A stretch of DNA of 64,000 nucleotides from Phycisphaerales bacterium (GTDB lineage Bacteria; Planctomycetota; Phycisphaerae; Phycisphaerales; SM1A02). Where the stretch lies: assembly GCA_029246705.1 (NCBI GenBank), contig JAQWMQ010000020.1:17020-81019 (forward strand), written 5' to 3'. The notes beneath the pieces are model-generated. The model searched no databases. It had not been told where the DNA came from and was given only the letters and a program-made list of their open reading frames with translations. The translations under genes and the position numbers were made by a program. Within the stretch, counting starts at the first letter, position 1, and each line of letters opens with the position of its first letter. Shown here in pieces: positions 45,230 to 54,637 of this stretch.

Positions 45230-46642
45230 TCAGCTGCGTGCGCTCCTAACTCGAGGACCCTTGGGATCGTCACCGGAAAGGAATCCGGAGTAGTTCCGCA
45301 TGAGCAGGTTGGCTTCGATTCGCTGGATGAGGTCCAGGGAGACGCTGACCACGATCAGGAGACCGGTTCCTCCAAGGAACTGGGAGACCATGAACGGTAT
45401 GCCGAAGCGTTCGGCGACGATCGCCGGTATCACCGCGATGATCGCCAGGAAACCCGCACCTACGAAGGTGATGCGTTCCATCACCGTTTCGAGGTACTCG
45501 GCGGTCCGTGGCCCCGGTCTGAGGCCCGGTATGAACGAACCATGGTCCTTCAACTGTTTCGCCATGTCGTCAGGACTGAACTGGACGGTGGTCCAGAAGT
45601 AACTGAAGAAGTAGATCAGCATGATCTCGATCAGGATGTAGGGATACATGCCGATCTGGAAGTTGGCGGAGAGGAACTGCGTGGTTGCGATCCACCATTC
45701 CCATGAATCTCCCTGGCTGGCGCGAGTCGCCATCCACCCGAAGATCGCCGAGGGGAAGATCATCAACGAACTGGCGAAGATGATCGGCATCACGCCGGCG
45801 TGGTTCACACGCAACGGCAGGTAATGGCGCTGGCCGCCGAAGACCCGTCGCCCACGCGTGTGCTTCGCCTGCTGGATCGGGATCCTGCGTTGAGCGATCG
45901 TGATGATGATCGCACCTGCGGTCACACCAACGAATGCCACCACGAGGAAGATCACCGGAAGCAGGCCTATCTTGCCCTGCTCGGCCTGCTGGCTGGGATC
46001 AAAGTTCGAATAGACCCATCCAATGGCGTTTGGCATTCGAGCCAGGATGCCTGCGGTCAGGATCAGGGAGACACCGTTACCGATGCCGTACTTGTCGATC
46101 TGTTCGCCGAGCCACATCAGGAAGACACTGCCGGCGGTGAGTGCGGTCAGGCCGGCCACCAGGAAGATGATGTGGTTGGTGCCGGTCGAGAACTGCGGCT
46201 GGACGAGATTCTGCGTCCTGAGATACCAGAGCCACATGAAGCCCTGGATGATGCAGAGCCCGACCGTCGAGTATCGAGTCCACTCGGTGATCTTCTGCTG
46301 GCCGGAGGCGCCTTCCTTCTTCAGGGCCTGCAACGAAGGCAGGACCGACTGAAGCAGCTGGAAGATGATCGATGCGGTGATGTAGGGCATGATGCCCAGA
46401 CCGAAGATCGTCGACTGGCTCAGGGAACCACCGGAGAAGATCGACGCGAACTGCGCGATCCGGGCGAATCCGGTCTGGGACTCCTCCATCGCCTTTTCCG
46501 CTGACCGAGCGAGCTCGGACTGATCCACGCCGATGAGCGGGATCCAGAAACCAATGCGGTAGATCACCAGCATTGAAAGCGTGAAGAGGACCTTGTTCCG
46601 AAGATCGGCGATCCTGAAGATGTTGAAGAAGGCTTGGAGCAT
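45230..46642 (-). CDS. secY: Preprotein translocase subunit SecY
   Basis: Central channel of the Sec translocon. Protein of 470 residues with ten predicted transmembrane helices. Diagnostic segments are FTLSMLVIYRIGFWIPLIGVD at the first helix, FGLGIMPYITASIIFQLL with the plug/gate region, and GIGNGVSLIL. The C5 cytosolic loop region contains KQLKDHGSFIPGLRPGPRTAEYL. It should accept the many exported proteins of this window. It lies between rplO and map. Confidence 0.98.
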   Translation of the reverse strand: MLQAFFNIFRIADLRNKVLFTLSMLVIYRIGFWIPLIGVDQSELARSAEKAMEESQTGFARIAQFASIFSGGSLSQSTIFGLGIMPYITASIIFQLLQSVLPSLQALKKEGASGQQKITEWTRYSTVGLCIIQGFMWLWYLRTQNLVQPQFSTGTNHIIFLVAGLTALTAGSVFLMWLGEQIDKYGIGNGVSLILTAGILARMPNAIGWVYSNFDPSQQAEQGKIGLLPVIFLVVAFVGVTAGAIIITIAQRRIPIQQAKHTRGRRVFGGQRHYLPLRVNHAGVMPIIFASSLMIFPSAIFGWMATRASQGDSWEWWIATTQFLSANFQIGMYPYILIEIMLIYFFSYFWTTVQFSPDDMAKQLKDHGSFIPGLRPGPRTAEYLETVMERITFVGAGFLAIIAVIPAIVAERFGIPFMVSQFLGGTGLLIVVSVSLDLIQRIEANLLMRNYSGFLSGDDPKGPRVRSARS

Positions 46643-46700
46643 CGAGTGTTCTATCGGCTTGGGTGCCTGGGTGCGTGGTTTCGAAGCACGTTCAGGAGCT

Positions 46701-47147
46701 TCACACGTCGGTCGCCGTTCCTCCGGCTTCCTCGATCTTCTTGCGTGCCGCAGTGGAGAACTTCGCTGCGGTGATGGTGAACTTCTTGGTCAGCTCTCCT
46801 TCACCGAGCACCTTGAGCGGCAGATTCGTGTCTCGAACCACTCGATTGGCGGCGAGCAGCGCCACGTCGATCGTGGTGCCGGCATCAAACCGTTCCTCGA
46901 GAACCTTGAGGTTCACGACGTGGTAGTTCTTGCGGAAGTCGGCGTTGGAGAACCCGCGCTTCGGATAGCGCTGGAACCAGGGAAGCTGGCCGCCTTCGTA
47001 GCTGGCACGGCGACTGAAGCCTGCACGGCTGCCGGCACCCTTGTGCCCACGGCCTGCAGTACCGCCCTGACCGCTGCCTTCACCGCGACCGATTCGCTTG
47101 CGCGACTTGTATCGTCCGACCTTCTCGGTGATCTCATGGATCATCAT
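46701..47147 (-). CDS. rplO: 50S ribosomal protein L15
   Basis: Protein of 148 residues (a start three bases later is equally possible). Gly-rich N-terminal part (SRKRIGRGEGSGQGGTAGRG HKG pattern) with GGQLPWFQRYPKRGF and the C-terminal VKVLGEGELTKKFTI-like segment are typical. rpmD (L30), normally between rpsE and rplO, is absent; only an 87-base spacer separates the genes. Confidence 0.97.
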   Translation of the reverse strand: MMIHEITEKVGRYKSRKRIGRGEGSGQGGTAGRGHKGAGSRAGFSRRASYEGGQLPWFQRYPKRGFSNADFRKNYHVVNLKVLEERFDAGTTIDVALLAANRVVRDTNLPLKVLGEGELTKKFTITAAKFSTAARKKIEEAGGTATDV

Positions 47148-47234
47148 GGTTGCTGAACTCCGCCCTAACTGGGCTTCGTGTGGGGTTCACCAGGAACCCG
47201 ACTGGCTCGTATCAATGCTGACGTCAGTTGCGCC

Positions 47235-48014
47235 TCAAGAGGACGCCTCTCCACCGGAGGCCGGGGGATCTGCTGCTGGGGGTGCGGCTTCGGCCGCTGG
47301 GGGTGCTGCTTCGGCTGCGGGAGCAGGAGCAGCTGCAGGTGCAGGTGCACCTTCGGGTGCGCCACCTCTGCGGCCACCTCCGCCACCTCGTCGCCCGCCA
47401 CCGCCGCGACGTCCGCCTCCACGGCGGTCCTCCCCGACGGTGTTGACCGGCGCCTGGGCTCGATCGTTGGTGGTCGAGATCGGCATGAACGCCTTGCCGC
47501 GTTCGATTGCCTCCTCGACGAGGGTGGGTTCGAGTTCAACGCCACGCAGGGCGGCGATCTCGTGTCGGGTACGAATCGCACCAAGCGCTTCGAGGGTCGC
47601 CTTCACGAGGTTCTTGCTGTTCGTCGATCCGAAGGACTTGGTCAGGCAATCCTGAATGCCGACCATCTCCAGGACCGCGCGCACCGAGGCGCCGGCGATG
47701 ACGCCGGTACCGGGGGAGGCAGGCACCAGTCGCACGCGGCAGGCGCCGAAGCGACCTTCGACCTGGTGCGGGATGGTCAGGTCCTGGAGCGAGTAGTCGC
47801 TCAGACGCTTCTTAGCGTCCTTCTGCGCCTTCTCGATCGCCATTGGAACCTGGTTGGCCTTGCCATACCCAATTCCAACCCGACCACGCCGGTTGCCCAC
47901 CACGACCAGAGCGCCGAAGCTGAAGCGTCGACCACCCTTCACCGTGGCGGCGGTTCGAAAAATACCCACTGTCGTGGATTCGAGTGCTGTTGATTCGTCG
48001 AGTACTTCTGGCAT
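47235..48014 (-). CDS. rpsE: 30S ribosomal protein S5 with Gly/Arg and Ala/Pro tail
   Basis: Protein of 259 residues versus about 167 in E. coli. The dsRNA-binding domain ([32 protein letters not shown]) and the C domain ([19 protein letters not shown]) are complete. From about residue 190 the protein continues with GGGRRGGGG blocks and then an Ala/Pro/Glu run to the end. S5 lines the mRNA entry channel and affects decoding accuracy; the tail function is unknown. Confidence 0.97.
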   Translation of the reverse strand: MPEVLDESTALESTTVGIFRTAATVKGGRRFSFGALVVVGNRRGRVGIGYGKANQVPMAIEKAQKDAKKRLSDYSLQDLTIPHQVEGRFGACRVRLVPASPGTGVIAGASVRAVLEMVGIQDCLTKSFGSTNSKNLVKATLEALGAIRTRHEIAALRGVELEPTLVEEAIERGKAFMPISTTNDRAQAPVNTVGEDRRGGGRRGGGGRRGGGGGRRGGAPEGAPAPAAAPAPAAEAAPPAAEAAPPAADPPASGGEASS

Positions 48015-48071
48015 GTGTCCGTCCAGTATCGAAGGGAGTGAATTCGAGCGATCCGCTCGGATCCTGATTCC

Positions 48072-48431
48072 CTAGAACTTGAGTCCGCTTTCCCGTGCCG
48101 CATCCGCGAGCGCCTTGACGCGTCCGTGGTACAGCAGACCGTTGCGGTCGAAGACCGCGTTTTCAATTCCCGCTTCCTTGGCTCGCTCGGCAATCTTCGT
48201 GCCGACGACCTTCGCTCCCTCGATGTTGCCGGAGGGGCCGCTGTGACCCTTGTCCCGGCTCGAGGCGGAGGCCAGTGTCTTCCCGCACAGATCATCGATG
48301 AGCTGCGCGTAGATGTGATTGAGCGAGCGGTAGACAGTGAGACGTGGTCGCTGGGCATCGCCGGAGATCATCTTGCGAATACCCCGCTTTCGCCGGTTAC
48401 GTCTGACTGTCCTGTTCTTGTTCCTGTCCAT
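48072..48431 (-). CDS. rplR: 50S ribosomal protein L18
   Basis: Protein of 119 residues, normal length, binding 5S rRNA. Signatures are [46 protein letters not shown] and [19 protein letters not shown]. Usual position between rplF and rpsE. Confidence 0.98.
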   Translation of the reverse strand: MDRNKNRTVRRNRRKRGIRKMISGDAQRPRLTVYRSLNHIYAQLIDDLCGKTLASASSRDKGHSGPSGNIEGAKVVGTKIAERAKEAGIENAVFDRNGLLYHGRVKALADAARESGLKF

Positions 48432-48488
48432 CGTTTCGTCCTTGGTTCGTCGCCTTAGTAGCGCGATGAGTGATCCACTAAAACGGCG

Positions 48489-49046
48489 TCAAGCGCCGAA
48501 TGCCTTGCCCTGCTTGCGCCGGATGTCCTCGCCGAGGTAACGCACGCCCTTGCCGTTGTATGGTTCCGGCTTGCGTGAGTTCCTGATCTTGGCGGCGACT
48601 TCACCGACCTTCTGCTTGTCAACTCCGGTCACCGTGACCACGTCACGCTCAACCGAGCATTCGACGCCGTGCGGGATCTGGAAGATGATCTCGTTCGCGA
48701 AACCGAGCTTGAGGGTGATCTTCGGCCCGGCGACCTTGGCGCCGTAGCCGACACCGACGATCTCGAGCTTCTTGGTGTACCCCTTGGTCACACCCTCGAC
48801 CATGTTGTTGATCAAGGACCGGGTGAGACCCCAGTAGGCCTTGGTCGAACCGTCGAGGGAGAACCCCTCGGCAACGCGACACACGATCGACTTCTCGTCC
48901 GCAAGCCATTCGACCACCACTTCGGGGCGATGCACCACGGACAGCTTGCCCTTGGAGCCCTCGATGTTGACGGTCCGACTGCTCGGGTCGATCGAGACGG
49001 TGACCCCGCTGGGGACTGTTATTGCTTTCTTGCCGATGCGAGACAT
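48489..49046 (-). CDS. rplF: 50S ribosomal protein L6
   Basis: Protein of 185 residues, normal length (177 in E. coli). N terminus MSRIGKKAITVPSGVTV, the middle segment WGLTRSLINNMVEGVTKGY, and the C-terminal PEPYNGKGVRYLGEDIRRKQGK motif are diagnostic. Located near the factor-binding site of the 50S subunit. Confidence 0.98.
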   Translation of the reverse strand: MSRIGKKAITVPSGVTVSIDPSSRTVNIEGSKGKLSVVHRPEVVVEWLADEKSIVCRVAEGFSLDGSTKAYWGLTRSLINNMVEGVTKGYTKKLEIVGVGYGAKVAGPKITLKLGFANEIIFQIPHGVECSVERDVVTVTGVDKQKVGEVAAKIRNSRKPEPYNGKGVRYLGEDIRRKQGKAFGA

Positions 49047-49092
49047 CGTTCAATCCTCTTGTCGCGCCTGTAGGACGCGCTCTTTCAGCTGG

Positions 49093-49491
49093 TCAGCAGA
49101 CGGTCGCCACGATTTCGCCGCCAACCCGCTCTTCGCGGCATCGACGGTCACTCAGGACACCCTTGCTCGTGGAAACGATGGCGATTCCAAGACCCTGCAG
49201 TGGTCGCGGAAGATCATCCGCACTGCAGTAGACCCGGCAGCCGCCCTTCGAGACGCGATCGAGCGAGTTGATGAGGATCTCACCTCGTCGCCCGTACTTC
49301 AATTCAATCTTGATCAAGCCCTGCCGGTCATCTTCAACACAGTTGAAACCGTTGACGTAGCCCTCGTCGACAAGGACCTGGGCGACACCACGGTTCAGCT
49401 TGTTGCTGACCACGGTGACCTCTGGAGCCTTGTTGCGGACCGCATTACGGATTCGCGTGAGCATGTCGGCAGTCAAATCGTTCATCGACAT
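49093..49491 (-). CDS. rpsH: 30S ribosomal protein S8
   Basis: Protein of 132 residues from the ATG at 49491, which has GAGGAG nine bases upstream; this gives the normal N terminus MSMNDLTADMLTRIRNA. The C terminus contains QGLGIAIVSTSKGVLSDR, the family signature. In E. coli S8 is the translational repressor of the spc operon; no obvious S8-site mimic was identified here. Confidence 0.97.
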   Translation of the reverse strand: MSMNDLTADMLTRIRNAVRNKAPEVTVVSNKLNRGVAQVLVDEGYVNGFNCVEDDRQGLIKIELKYGRRGEILINSLDRVSKGGCRVYCSADDLPRPLQGLGIAIVSTSKGVLSDRRCREERVGGEIVATVC

Positions 49492-49543
49492 CGTCGTGTA
49501 CTCCTCGCCCCGATCGTGTCGGAGCAGGACCATTCGTTCAGGA

Positions 49544-49729
49544 TCACCAGCTGGCCTTGCGCATTCCCGGGACCATCCCCTGAAGCGCGAGTTCTCGGAG
49601 CATGATGCGACTCACACGGAACTTGCGGTAGATGCCCCGCTTCCGTCCGGTGATTTCACAGCGGTTCTCCTTACGGGAGGAGAACTTCGGTTCACGCTTC
49701 ATTCTGGCGAATGTCTTCTTGCTAGCCAT
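49544..49729 (-). CDS. rpsN: 30S ribosomal protein S14, short form lacking zinc cysteines
   Basis: Protein of 61 residues from MASKKTFAR (49729). It aligns over its length with the short zinc-type S14 ([19 protein letters not shown] region), but of the four zinc cysteines only one remains (Cys24). The partner positions are Thr in CEIT and Ser/Met in RVSRIM. Short S14 proteins normally carry CxxC-CxxC, while zinc-free S14 proteins are usually longer (about 89-101 residues), so this is an unusual intermediate. Confidence 0.95.
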   Translation of the reverse strand: MASKKTFARMKREPKFSSRKENRCEITGRKRGIYRKFRVSRIMLRELALQGMVPGMRKASW

Positions 49730-49760
49730 GGTTTCGTCTCGTTGTTGATTCGTCTGTTGA

Positions 49761-50345
49761 TCAGCGGTTCGAGTCAGTCCTGGTGAAAGGCATTCCCAGC
49801 CCTTCAAGGAGGAACAAACTCTTCTCGGGATCACTGTTGCGGAAGATGAGATTGATGTTCATGCCGTGGTTGTAGGAAACCGACGCCATGTTGATTTCGG
49901 GCCACACCGCCTGCTCGGTGAGTCCCATGCCGTAGTTGCCCCCCTTGTCGAAGGACTTGCGGCTCAGGCCTCTGAAGTCCTTGATTCGGGGCGTGGCGAG
50001 GTTGATCAGCCGGTCGAGGAAGTTCCACATCCTGTCCCGCCGAAGCGTGACCATGAATGCCGAAGGCGCACCTTCCCGAACCTTGAAGTTCGAGACGGAC
50101 TTCTTCGCGAGGACCATGATGGGCTTCTGTCCGGAGATCGTGGTCAGGGTCGAGATGACCGTGTCACGAACATCCGGCTTGAGCTTCTGGTTCTCGAGAG
50201 CCTTGCCGACACCGATGTTGACGATGATCTTGCTCAGGATCGGCTGGGCGTTGACGTTCGAGATTGCAAACTTCTCGCGAAGCGATGCTGCAACCTCGTC
50301 CTCGAACTTCGTCTGAAGCTGTGATTTTGTCGTTTGGGAGACCAT
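49761..50345 (-). CDS. rplE: 50S ribosomal protein L5
   Basis: Protein of 194 residues, normal length (about 180). Binds 5S rRNA and bridges to S13. Typical stretches are [57 protein letters not shown] and the [11 protein letters not shown] segment. Confidence 0.98.
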   Translation of the reverse strand: MVSQTTKSQLQTKFEDEVAASLREKFAISNVNAQPILSKIIVNIGVGKALENQKLKPDVRDTVISTLTTISGQKPIMVLAKKSVSNFKVREGAPSAFMVTLRRDRMWNFLDRLINLATPRIKDFRGLSRKSFDKGGNYGMGLTEQAVWPEINMASVSYNHGMNINLIFRNSDPEKSLFLLEGLGMPFTRTDSNR

Positions 50346-50351
50346 GATGCG

Positions 50352-50720
50352 TTATCCCGCTGCCTTCTTCTTCGACGTCTTCTTGCCACCCTTGCTCGCT
50401 GAGCGAAGGACGTGGAGTTCCGAACCGTCACGTGCGGCGACTCGAGCCTTCGAGCCGTCCTCGCGGACCTCGAAGCGCACCCTGGAGGGCTTGCCCTCGA
50501 CGCACGGACTGACATTGCTGACATGAACGGGCATCTCGAGGCGAACGATGCCACCCTGCTGGTTCTGCTGGTTGGGCTTCACGTGCTTGGTCCGGACGTT
50601 CACGCCCTTGACGATGCAGGTGTCGTGCTTCGGAATGATCTTCAGCACTTCGCCGGTCTTGCCCTTGTCGTTGCCGGACAACACGTAGACGTTGTCACCA
50701 GACTTGATGTGATTCGCCAT
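50352..50720 (-). CDS. rplX: 50S ribosomal protein L24
   Basis: Protein of 122 residues (about 104 in E. coli). The KOW domain is seen in HIKSGDNVYVLSGNDKGKTGEV, followed by VKGVNVRTKHVKPNQQNQQGG. The C-terminal extension is basic (KGGKKTSKKKAAG). An assembly initiator of the 50S subunit. Its start overlaps the rplN stop by one base (TGATG). Confidence 0.98.
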   Translation of the reverse strand: MANHIKSGDNVYVLSGNDKGKTGEVLKIIPKHDTCIVKGVNVRTKHVKPNQQNQQGGIVRLEMPVHVSNVSPCVEGKPSRVRFEVREDGSKARVAARDGSELHVLRSASKGGKKTSKKKAAG

Positions 50721-51106
50721 CAGACCACCTCCGTTGCAAGCGAAACGATCTTCATGAAGTTCTTCTCGCGAAGCTCACGTGCGACGGCACCGAAGATCCG
50801 GGTCCCCTTGGGGTTCCCGTTCTCGTCGATGATGACGCATGCGTTCGAGTCGAAGCGCACGTAGGAACCGTCCGCTCGACGAGTCGGGTACTTCGTGCGG
50901 ACGATGACCGCCCGTACCTTCTCGCCGGTCTTGATGTCGGAGTTGGGAAGCGCCTTCTTGACGGTGCAGACGACCTTCTCGCCGACGCCCATCGCAACGC
51001 GGGTGTGTCGCCCACGAGCACTGCTCTTTCCGAGCACACCGATCACCATGGCGACCTTGGCGCCACTGTTGTCGGCAACTTCCATTCGTGATTCTTTTTG
51101 AATCAT
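50720..51106 (-). CDS. rplN: 50S ribosomal protein L14
   Basis: Protein of 128 residues, normal length. [19 protein letters not shown] at the N terminus and [20 protein letters not shown] near the C terminus are the classic L14 signatures. It lies at the subunit interface and contacts 16S rRNA. Confidence 0.98.
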   Translation of the reverse strand: MIQKESRMEVADNSGAKVAMVIGVLGKSSARGRHTRVAMGVGEKVVCTVKKALPNSDIKTGEKVRAVIVRTKYPTRRADGSYVRFDSNACVIIDENGNPKGTRIFGAVARELREKNFMKIVSLATEVV

Positions 51107-51132
51107 TCGAGTATCTCGCTCTCAGAGACGCC

Positions 51133-51423
51133 TCAGGCGTCCGCACCGTCGCCCGGTGCTCGTTCCACAATCTTGGTGAGAATCCATGACTTCGTCTTGG
51201 AGATCGGCCTGCATTCGGCGATCTCGACGCGGTCCCCCACATGGGATTCGTTGTTCTCGTCATGAACCTGGATCACTGTCCGACGCCTGAGGTACTTGCC
51301 GTACTTCGGGTGCTTGGTGAGAAAGTTGATGACGACCTTGCAGGTCTTGTCACCCTTGTCGCTCTCAACAAGTCCGGTCTTGCGCGGAGAGTTCTCCGGG
51401 ATTTCGATGGTCTTGGTCTTCAC
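51133..51423 (-). CDS. rpsQ: 30S ribosomal protein S17
   Basis: Protein of 96 residues with the OB-fold pattern of S17: [19 protein letters not shown], then [20 protein letters not shown] and [18 protein letters not shown]. Primary 16S rRNA binder. It overlaps rpmC by four bases (ATGA). Confidence 0.97.
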   Translation of the reverse strand: MKTKTIEIPENSPRKTGLVESDKGDKTCKVVINFLTKHPKYGKYLRRRTVIQVHDENNESHVGDRVEIAECRPISKTKSWILTKIVERAPGDGADA

Positions 51424-51629
51424 GACTGGGCCTCGCTCTTGGACATGTCTCGACTTCTTTGTTCGGTCATCAGACGTGCGATGTCACGTCGAGTCTTCTT
51501 GAACTGGGAGGTATCCTCGATCTTGTCGGTCACCTTCTGCGTGCGGAGTTCGAACATCCGCTTTCGCAGTCTGGCGATCTCGACCGAGACCTCCTCGTTG
51601 CTGAACTTGTGGACTTCCTGGGCCTTCAT
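51420..51629 (-). CDS. rpmC: 50S ribosomal protein L29
   Basis: Protein of 69 residues. The two-helix pattern ([18 protein letters not shown] followed by [17 protein letters not shown]) is typical of L29, which surrounds the peptide exit tunnel and contributes to trigger-factor and SRP docking. Coupled to rpsQ by a four-base overlap. Confidence 0.95.
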   Translation of the reverse strand: MKAQEVHKFSNEEVSVEIARLRKRMFELRTQKVTDKIEDTSQFKKTRRDIARLMTEQRSRDMSKSEAQS

Positions 51630-51672
51630 GACGCGAGCTCCAGTCGTTCATTGATCTTCAGGTTCTGGTTCA

Positions 51673-52092
51673 TCACACCGACAACCGCCTTCCGACGAAC
51701 CGGCACTTGACCGGCATCTTCATGGCGATACGACTGAAGGCCTGCTTGGCCATGTCCTCGTTCACGCCGGCGATCTCGAAGAGCATGGTTCCGGGCTTGA
51801 CCCTGGCCGCCCAGTAATCGACCTCGGCCTTGCCCTTGCCCATGCGGGTTTCCAGGGGCTTCTTGGAGACGGGCTTGTCCGGGAAGACCCGGATGTAGAT
51901 CTTGCCCTGACGACGCAGGAAGTGCTGTGCCGCGATACGGCCGGCTTCGATCTGGCGAGCAGTGAGCCACTTGGGCTCGAGGGCCTGCAGGCCGAACTCG
52001 CCGTAGGCGACGTAGTTGCCACGCGTCGCGTTGCCGCGAAGACGGCCACGCATCTGCTTCCTGAACTTCATTCGTTTCGGGAGCATCGGCAT
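51673..52092 (-). CDS. rplP: 50S ribosomal protein L16
   Basis: Protein of 139 residues, normal length. Landmarks: MLPKRMKFRKQMRGRLRG, GEFGLQALEPKWLTARQIEA, GKIYIRVFPDKPVSKKPLE and RMGKGKAEVDYWAARVKPG. It contacts the A-site tRNA elbow. It starts three bases after the rpsC stop. Confidence 0.98.
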   Translation of the reverse strand: MPMLPKRMKFRKQMRGRLRGNATRGNYVAYGEFGLQALEPKWLTARQIEAGRIAAQHFLRRQGKIYIRVFPDKPVSKKPLETRMGKGKAEVDYWAARVKPGTMLFEIAGVNEDMAKQAFSRIAMKMPVKCRFVGRRLSV

Positions 52093-52095
52093 GAT

Positions 52096-52800
52096 TTAGT
52101 GCCTTCCCCGTGCGCGTGCACGTCCACCAGCCGCGCTCGACTGCGTCTGGTCCTCGTCTGAGTCCGAATACATGCCCGTGTAGACCCAGACCTTCACACC
52201 AATGGTCCCGTAGGTGGTGTGGCTGGGTACGTAGGCATAGTCAACATTGGCCTGCAGGGTCGACAATGGAATCGAGCCGAGGCGAGTGTCGAAGCGACGG
52301 GACATCTCGGCGCCACCAAGACGGCCGGAGATGAGGATGCGAATCCCCTTCGCGCCGTTCTGCATCGCTGACTCGCAACGCTGCTTGATCTGGCGACGGA
52401 AGTTCGATCGCTTCTTCAGCTGTTCCGCGATCGCCTCGCCGAGCAATACGGCATCGATCTCGGGGTTCTTGATCTCGACGATCCTGATCACGACCTTGCG
52501 GCCGGTCAGTGCCTGAAGATCGGCGGTGAGCTTCTCCACATCCTGGCCCTTCGGACCGACCACCTGGCCGGGTCGAGCGGTGCGGATGATGATGGTGAGC
52601 TCCTCACGCGTACGCTCGATGAGGATGTCCGAGACCGCAGCGAACGGCGGCGTCCGGTTGAGACGCTTGTCGACGTACTTGCGAATCCGATAGTCCTCGA
52701 CGAGCAACTCGCCGAAAAGCGCTTTCGGGGCGAACCATCGAGACTTGTGCGCCTCGGTGATGCCTACTCGGAATCCAAATGGATGGGTCTTTTGTCCCAT
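52096..52800 (-). CDS. rpsC: 30S ribosomal protein S3
   Basis: Protein of 234 residues, normal length. MGQKTHPFGFRVGITEAHKS at the N terminus, the KH-domain motif RPGQVVGPKGQDVEKL, and RLGGAEMSRRFDTRLGSIPL identify S3, which lines the mRNA entry channel with S4 and S5. The C-terminal tail is short and Arg/Ala rich. Confidence 0.98.
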   Translation of the reverse strand: MGQKTHPFGFRVGITEAHKSRWFAPKALFGELLVEDYRIRKYVDKRLNRTPPFAAVSDILIERTREELTIIIRTARPGQVVGPKGQDVEKLTADLQALTGRKVVIRIVEIKNPEIDAVLLGEAIAEQLKKRSNFRRQIKQRCESAMQNGAKGIRILISGRLGGAEMSRRFDTRLGSIPLSTLQANVDYAYVPSHTTYGTIGVKVWVYTGMYSDSDEDQTQSSAAGGRARARGRH

Positions 52801-52828
52801 TGGCTCTATCCGCTTCTTCCTGCTTTGG

Positions 52829-53158
52829 TCAGCGCTCGGCTACCTGCACGTGAATGTGACTGGTCCGCTTCCAGATCGGATGCGCTCGGCCACGATCCTT
52901 CGGCTGGAATCTCTTGATGGTCGGCCCGGAGTCGACCCAGGTGGATTCGACGTAAAGGCGTGACAGATCGGCGTCGTTCTCTTCTGCATTCGCGATCGCG
53001 CTCTTCAGCACGGAACGGAGGAAGTAGGCACCGCGGCGCTTGGAGAAATCCAGCGCTGTGATGGCATCCTCGATGTTCTGACCACGAACCATGTCCGCGA
53101 CAAGGCGTGCCTTGCGAGGCGAGATGCGAGCGAATCGATGTGAGGCGTTGTAGTTCAT
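52829..53158 (-). CDS. rplV: 50S ribosomal protein L22
   Basis: Protein of 109 residues from the ATG at 53158 (GGAG eight bases upstream), matching the normal length of 110. Landmarks are RISPRKARLVADMVRG, KSAIANAEENDADL and the C-terminal KDRGRAHPIWKRTSHIHV segment, whose hairpin loop reaches into the exit tunnel. Confidence 0.97.
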   Translation of the reverse strand: MNYNASHRFARISPRKARLVADMVRGQNIEDAITALDFSKRRGAYFLRSVLKSAIANAEENDADLSRLYVESTWVDSGPTIKRFQPKDRGRAHPIWKRTSHIHVQVAER

Positions 53159-53180
53159 CCTGGTTGCTCCTGAAGGCACA

Positions 53181-53459
53181 TCAGCTCTTCAGGCCTTCCT
53201 TCTTGTTGGTGTGACCGCGGAAGACGCGGGTCGGAGAGAACTCACCAAGCTTGTGTCCGACCATGTCCTCGGTGCAGAAGACGTCGACGAACGTACGACC
53301 GTTGTAGACCTGGAAGGTCTTCCCGATGAACTCGGGAACGATGGTGCAAGCACGGGCCCAGGTCTTGATGGGAAGATGCTTCCCGCCATCGGACTGCTTC
53401 TGGACCTTCATGTAGAGCTTCTCGTCTACGTAAGGCCCTTTTTTCATTGATCGTGACAT
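53181..53459 (-). CDS. rpsS: 30S ribosomal protein S19
   Basis: Protein of 92 residues, normal length. [19 protein letters not shown] at the N terminus and [18 protein letters not shown] at the C terminus are diagnostic. It sits in the 30S head next to S13. Confidence 0.98.
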   Translation of the reverse strand: MSRSMKKGPYVDEKLYMKVQKQSDGGKHLPIKTWARACTIVPEFIGKTFQVYNGRTFVDVFCTEDMVGHKLGEFSPTRVFRGHTNKKEGLKS

Positions 53460-53472
53460 GATCGTTGGTTCC

Positions 53473-54327
53473 TTAGATCTTCAGCTGTCCGTAACGCACC
53501 GACTTGCGGCGACGGATGATTCGAGCATCACTGCTCATGTTCCTGCGTCGGGTGCGACCGCCCTTGGCACCGGTACCGGCTGCATTGGACGGTTCCTGTC
53601 CACCCTTGGACTTGCCGTCACCGCCACCATGGGGGTGACAGTGGTGACTCATGGCGACGCCACGCGTGGTCTGCTTGCGGCCGAGCCAGCGAGCACGTCC
53701 GGCCTTGCCGAGCTTGACGTTGCCGTGGTCGGAGTTCCCGAGGACGCCCACGGTCGCACGGCAGTCCATGGAGACCTGGCGGATCTCACCGGAGGGCATC
53801 ACGATGGTCGCCCATCGGCCTTCCTTGTTGGTCAGCCGTCCGCCGATTCCGGCGCTGCGACAGAGCTTGCCGCCGCGGCCCGGCTCGAGCTCGATGCAGT
53901 GCAGCATGATGCCGGTCGGGATGTGCTTGACCGGCATGCAGTTGCCGGGCTTGGGCTCGACCATGTCCGAGGAGCTCAGCAGCACTTCGCCGTCGGTGAC
54001 GTTCTTGGGTGCGAGGATGTAGCGCATGGTGCCGTCCTCGTACTTGAGGAGGGCGATGTGGCAGGACCGGTTGGGGTCGTATTCGATCCCGACCACGGTT
54101 GCCGCCATGTCGTCCTTGGTGCGACGGAAGTCGATGCGTCGATATCGACGCTTGTGACCGCCACCACGACCACGCACGGTCTTCTTGCCCTGGTTGTTGC
54201 GCCCACCGGTCTTGGACAGTGGAGCGAGCAACGACTTCTCGGGACTGCGCTTGGTCACCTCGACATGGAGGTTGACCGACGCATTGCGTCGTCCTGGGGT
54301 CGTCGGCTTGTAGATTCGAATGGCCAT
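53473..54327 (-). CDS. rplB: 50S ribosomal protein L2
   Basis: Protein of 284 residues, normal length (about 275). Landmarks: [18 protein letters not shown], the [10 protein letters not shown] block, [13 protein letters not shown] and the conserved HPHGGG loop near the peptidyl-transferase centre (here [11 protein letters not shown] instead of the more common NPVDHPHGGGEG). One of the most conserved large-subunit proteins. Confidence 0.98.
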   Translation of the reverse strand: MAIRIYKPTTPGRRNASVNLHVEVTKRSPEKSLLAPLSKTGGRNNQGKKTVRGRGGGHKRRYRRIDFRRTKDDMAATVVGIEYDPNRSCHIALLKYEDGTMRYILAPKNVTDGEVLLSSSDMVEPKPGNCMPVKHIPTGIMLHCIELEPGRGGKLCRSAGIGGRLTNKEGRWATIVMPSGEIRQVSMDCRATVGVLGNSDHGNVKLGKAGRARWLGRKQTTRGVAMSHHCHPHGGGDGKSKGGQEPSNAAGTGAKGGRTRRRNMSSDARIIRRRKSVRYGQLKI

Positions 54328-54358
54328 CGGATATTCCGTTCGTACCTGGGATCCTGAA

Positions 54359-54637
54359 TCAGAAGAGCTGGATCGAGTCCTCGGCGTGGACCTTGACGAT
54401 CGCGCGCTTGATGGTGTTGGTGGTCGTCCACCCGTACTTCATGCGCCGGGTCTCACCCTTGCGACGCTGGGTCGCGACGGAGATGACTCGGACGTTGTAG
54501 ATCTCCTCGACCGCTCGCTTCACCTGCGCCTTGGTGGCGCGGCGATCGATCTCGAAGGTGAATCGATTGAATTCGTTGGAGTCGATGGTCGCCTTCTCGG
54601 TGACGATCGGCTTGCGAATGATCGTGGTCGCTTCCAT
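54359..54637 (-). CDS. rplW: 50S ribosomal protein L23
   Basis: Protein of 92 residues, normal length. IIRKPIVTEKATIDSN at the start and FEIDRRATKAQVKRAVEEIY are typical. It is the main docking site at the exit tunnel for trigger factor and SRP. Its ATG overlaps the rplD stop (TGATG). Confidence 0.97.
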   Translation of the reverse strand: MEATTIIRKPIVTEKATIDSNEFNRFTFEIDRRATKAQVKRAVEEIYNVRVISVATQRRKGETRRMKYGWTTTNTIKRAIVKVHAEDSIQLF

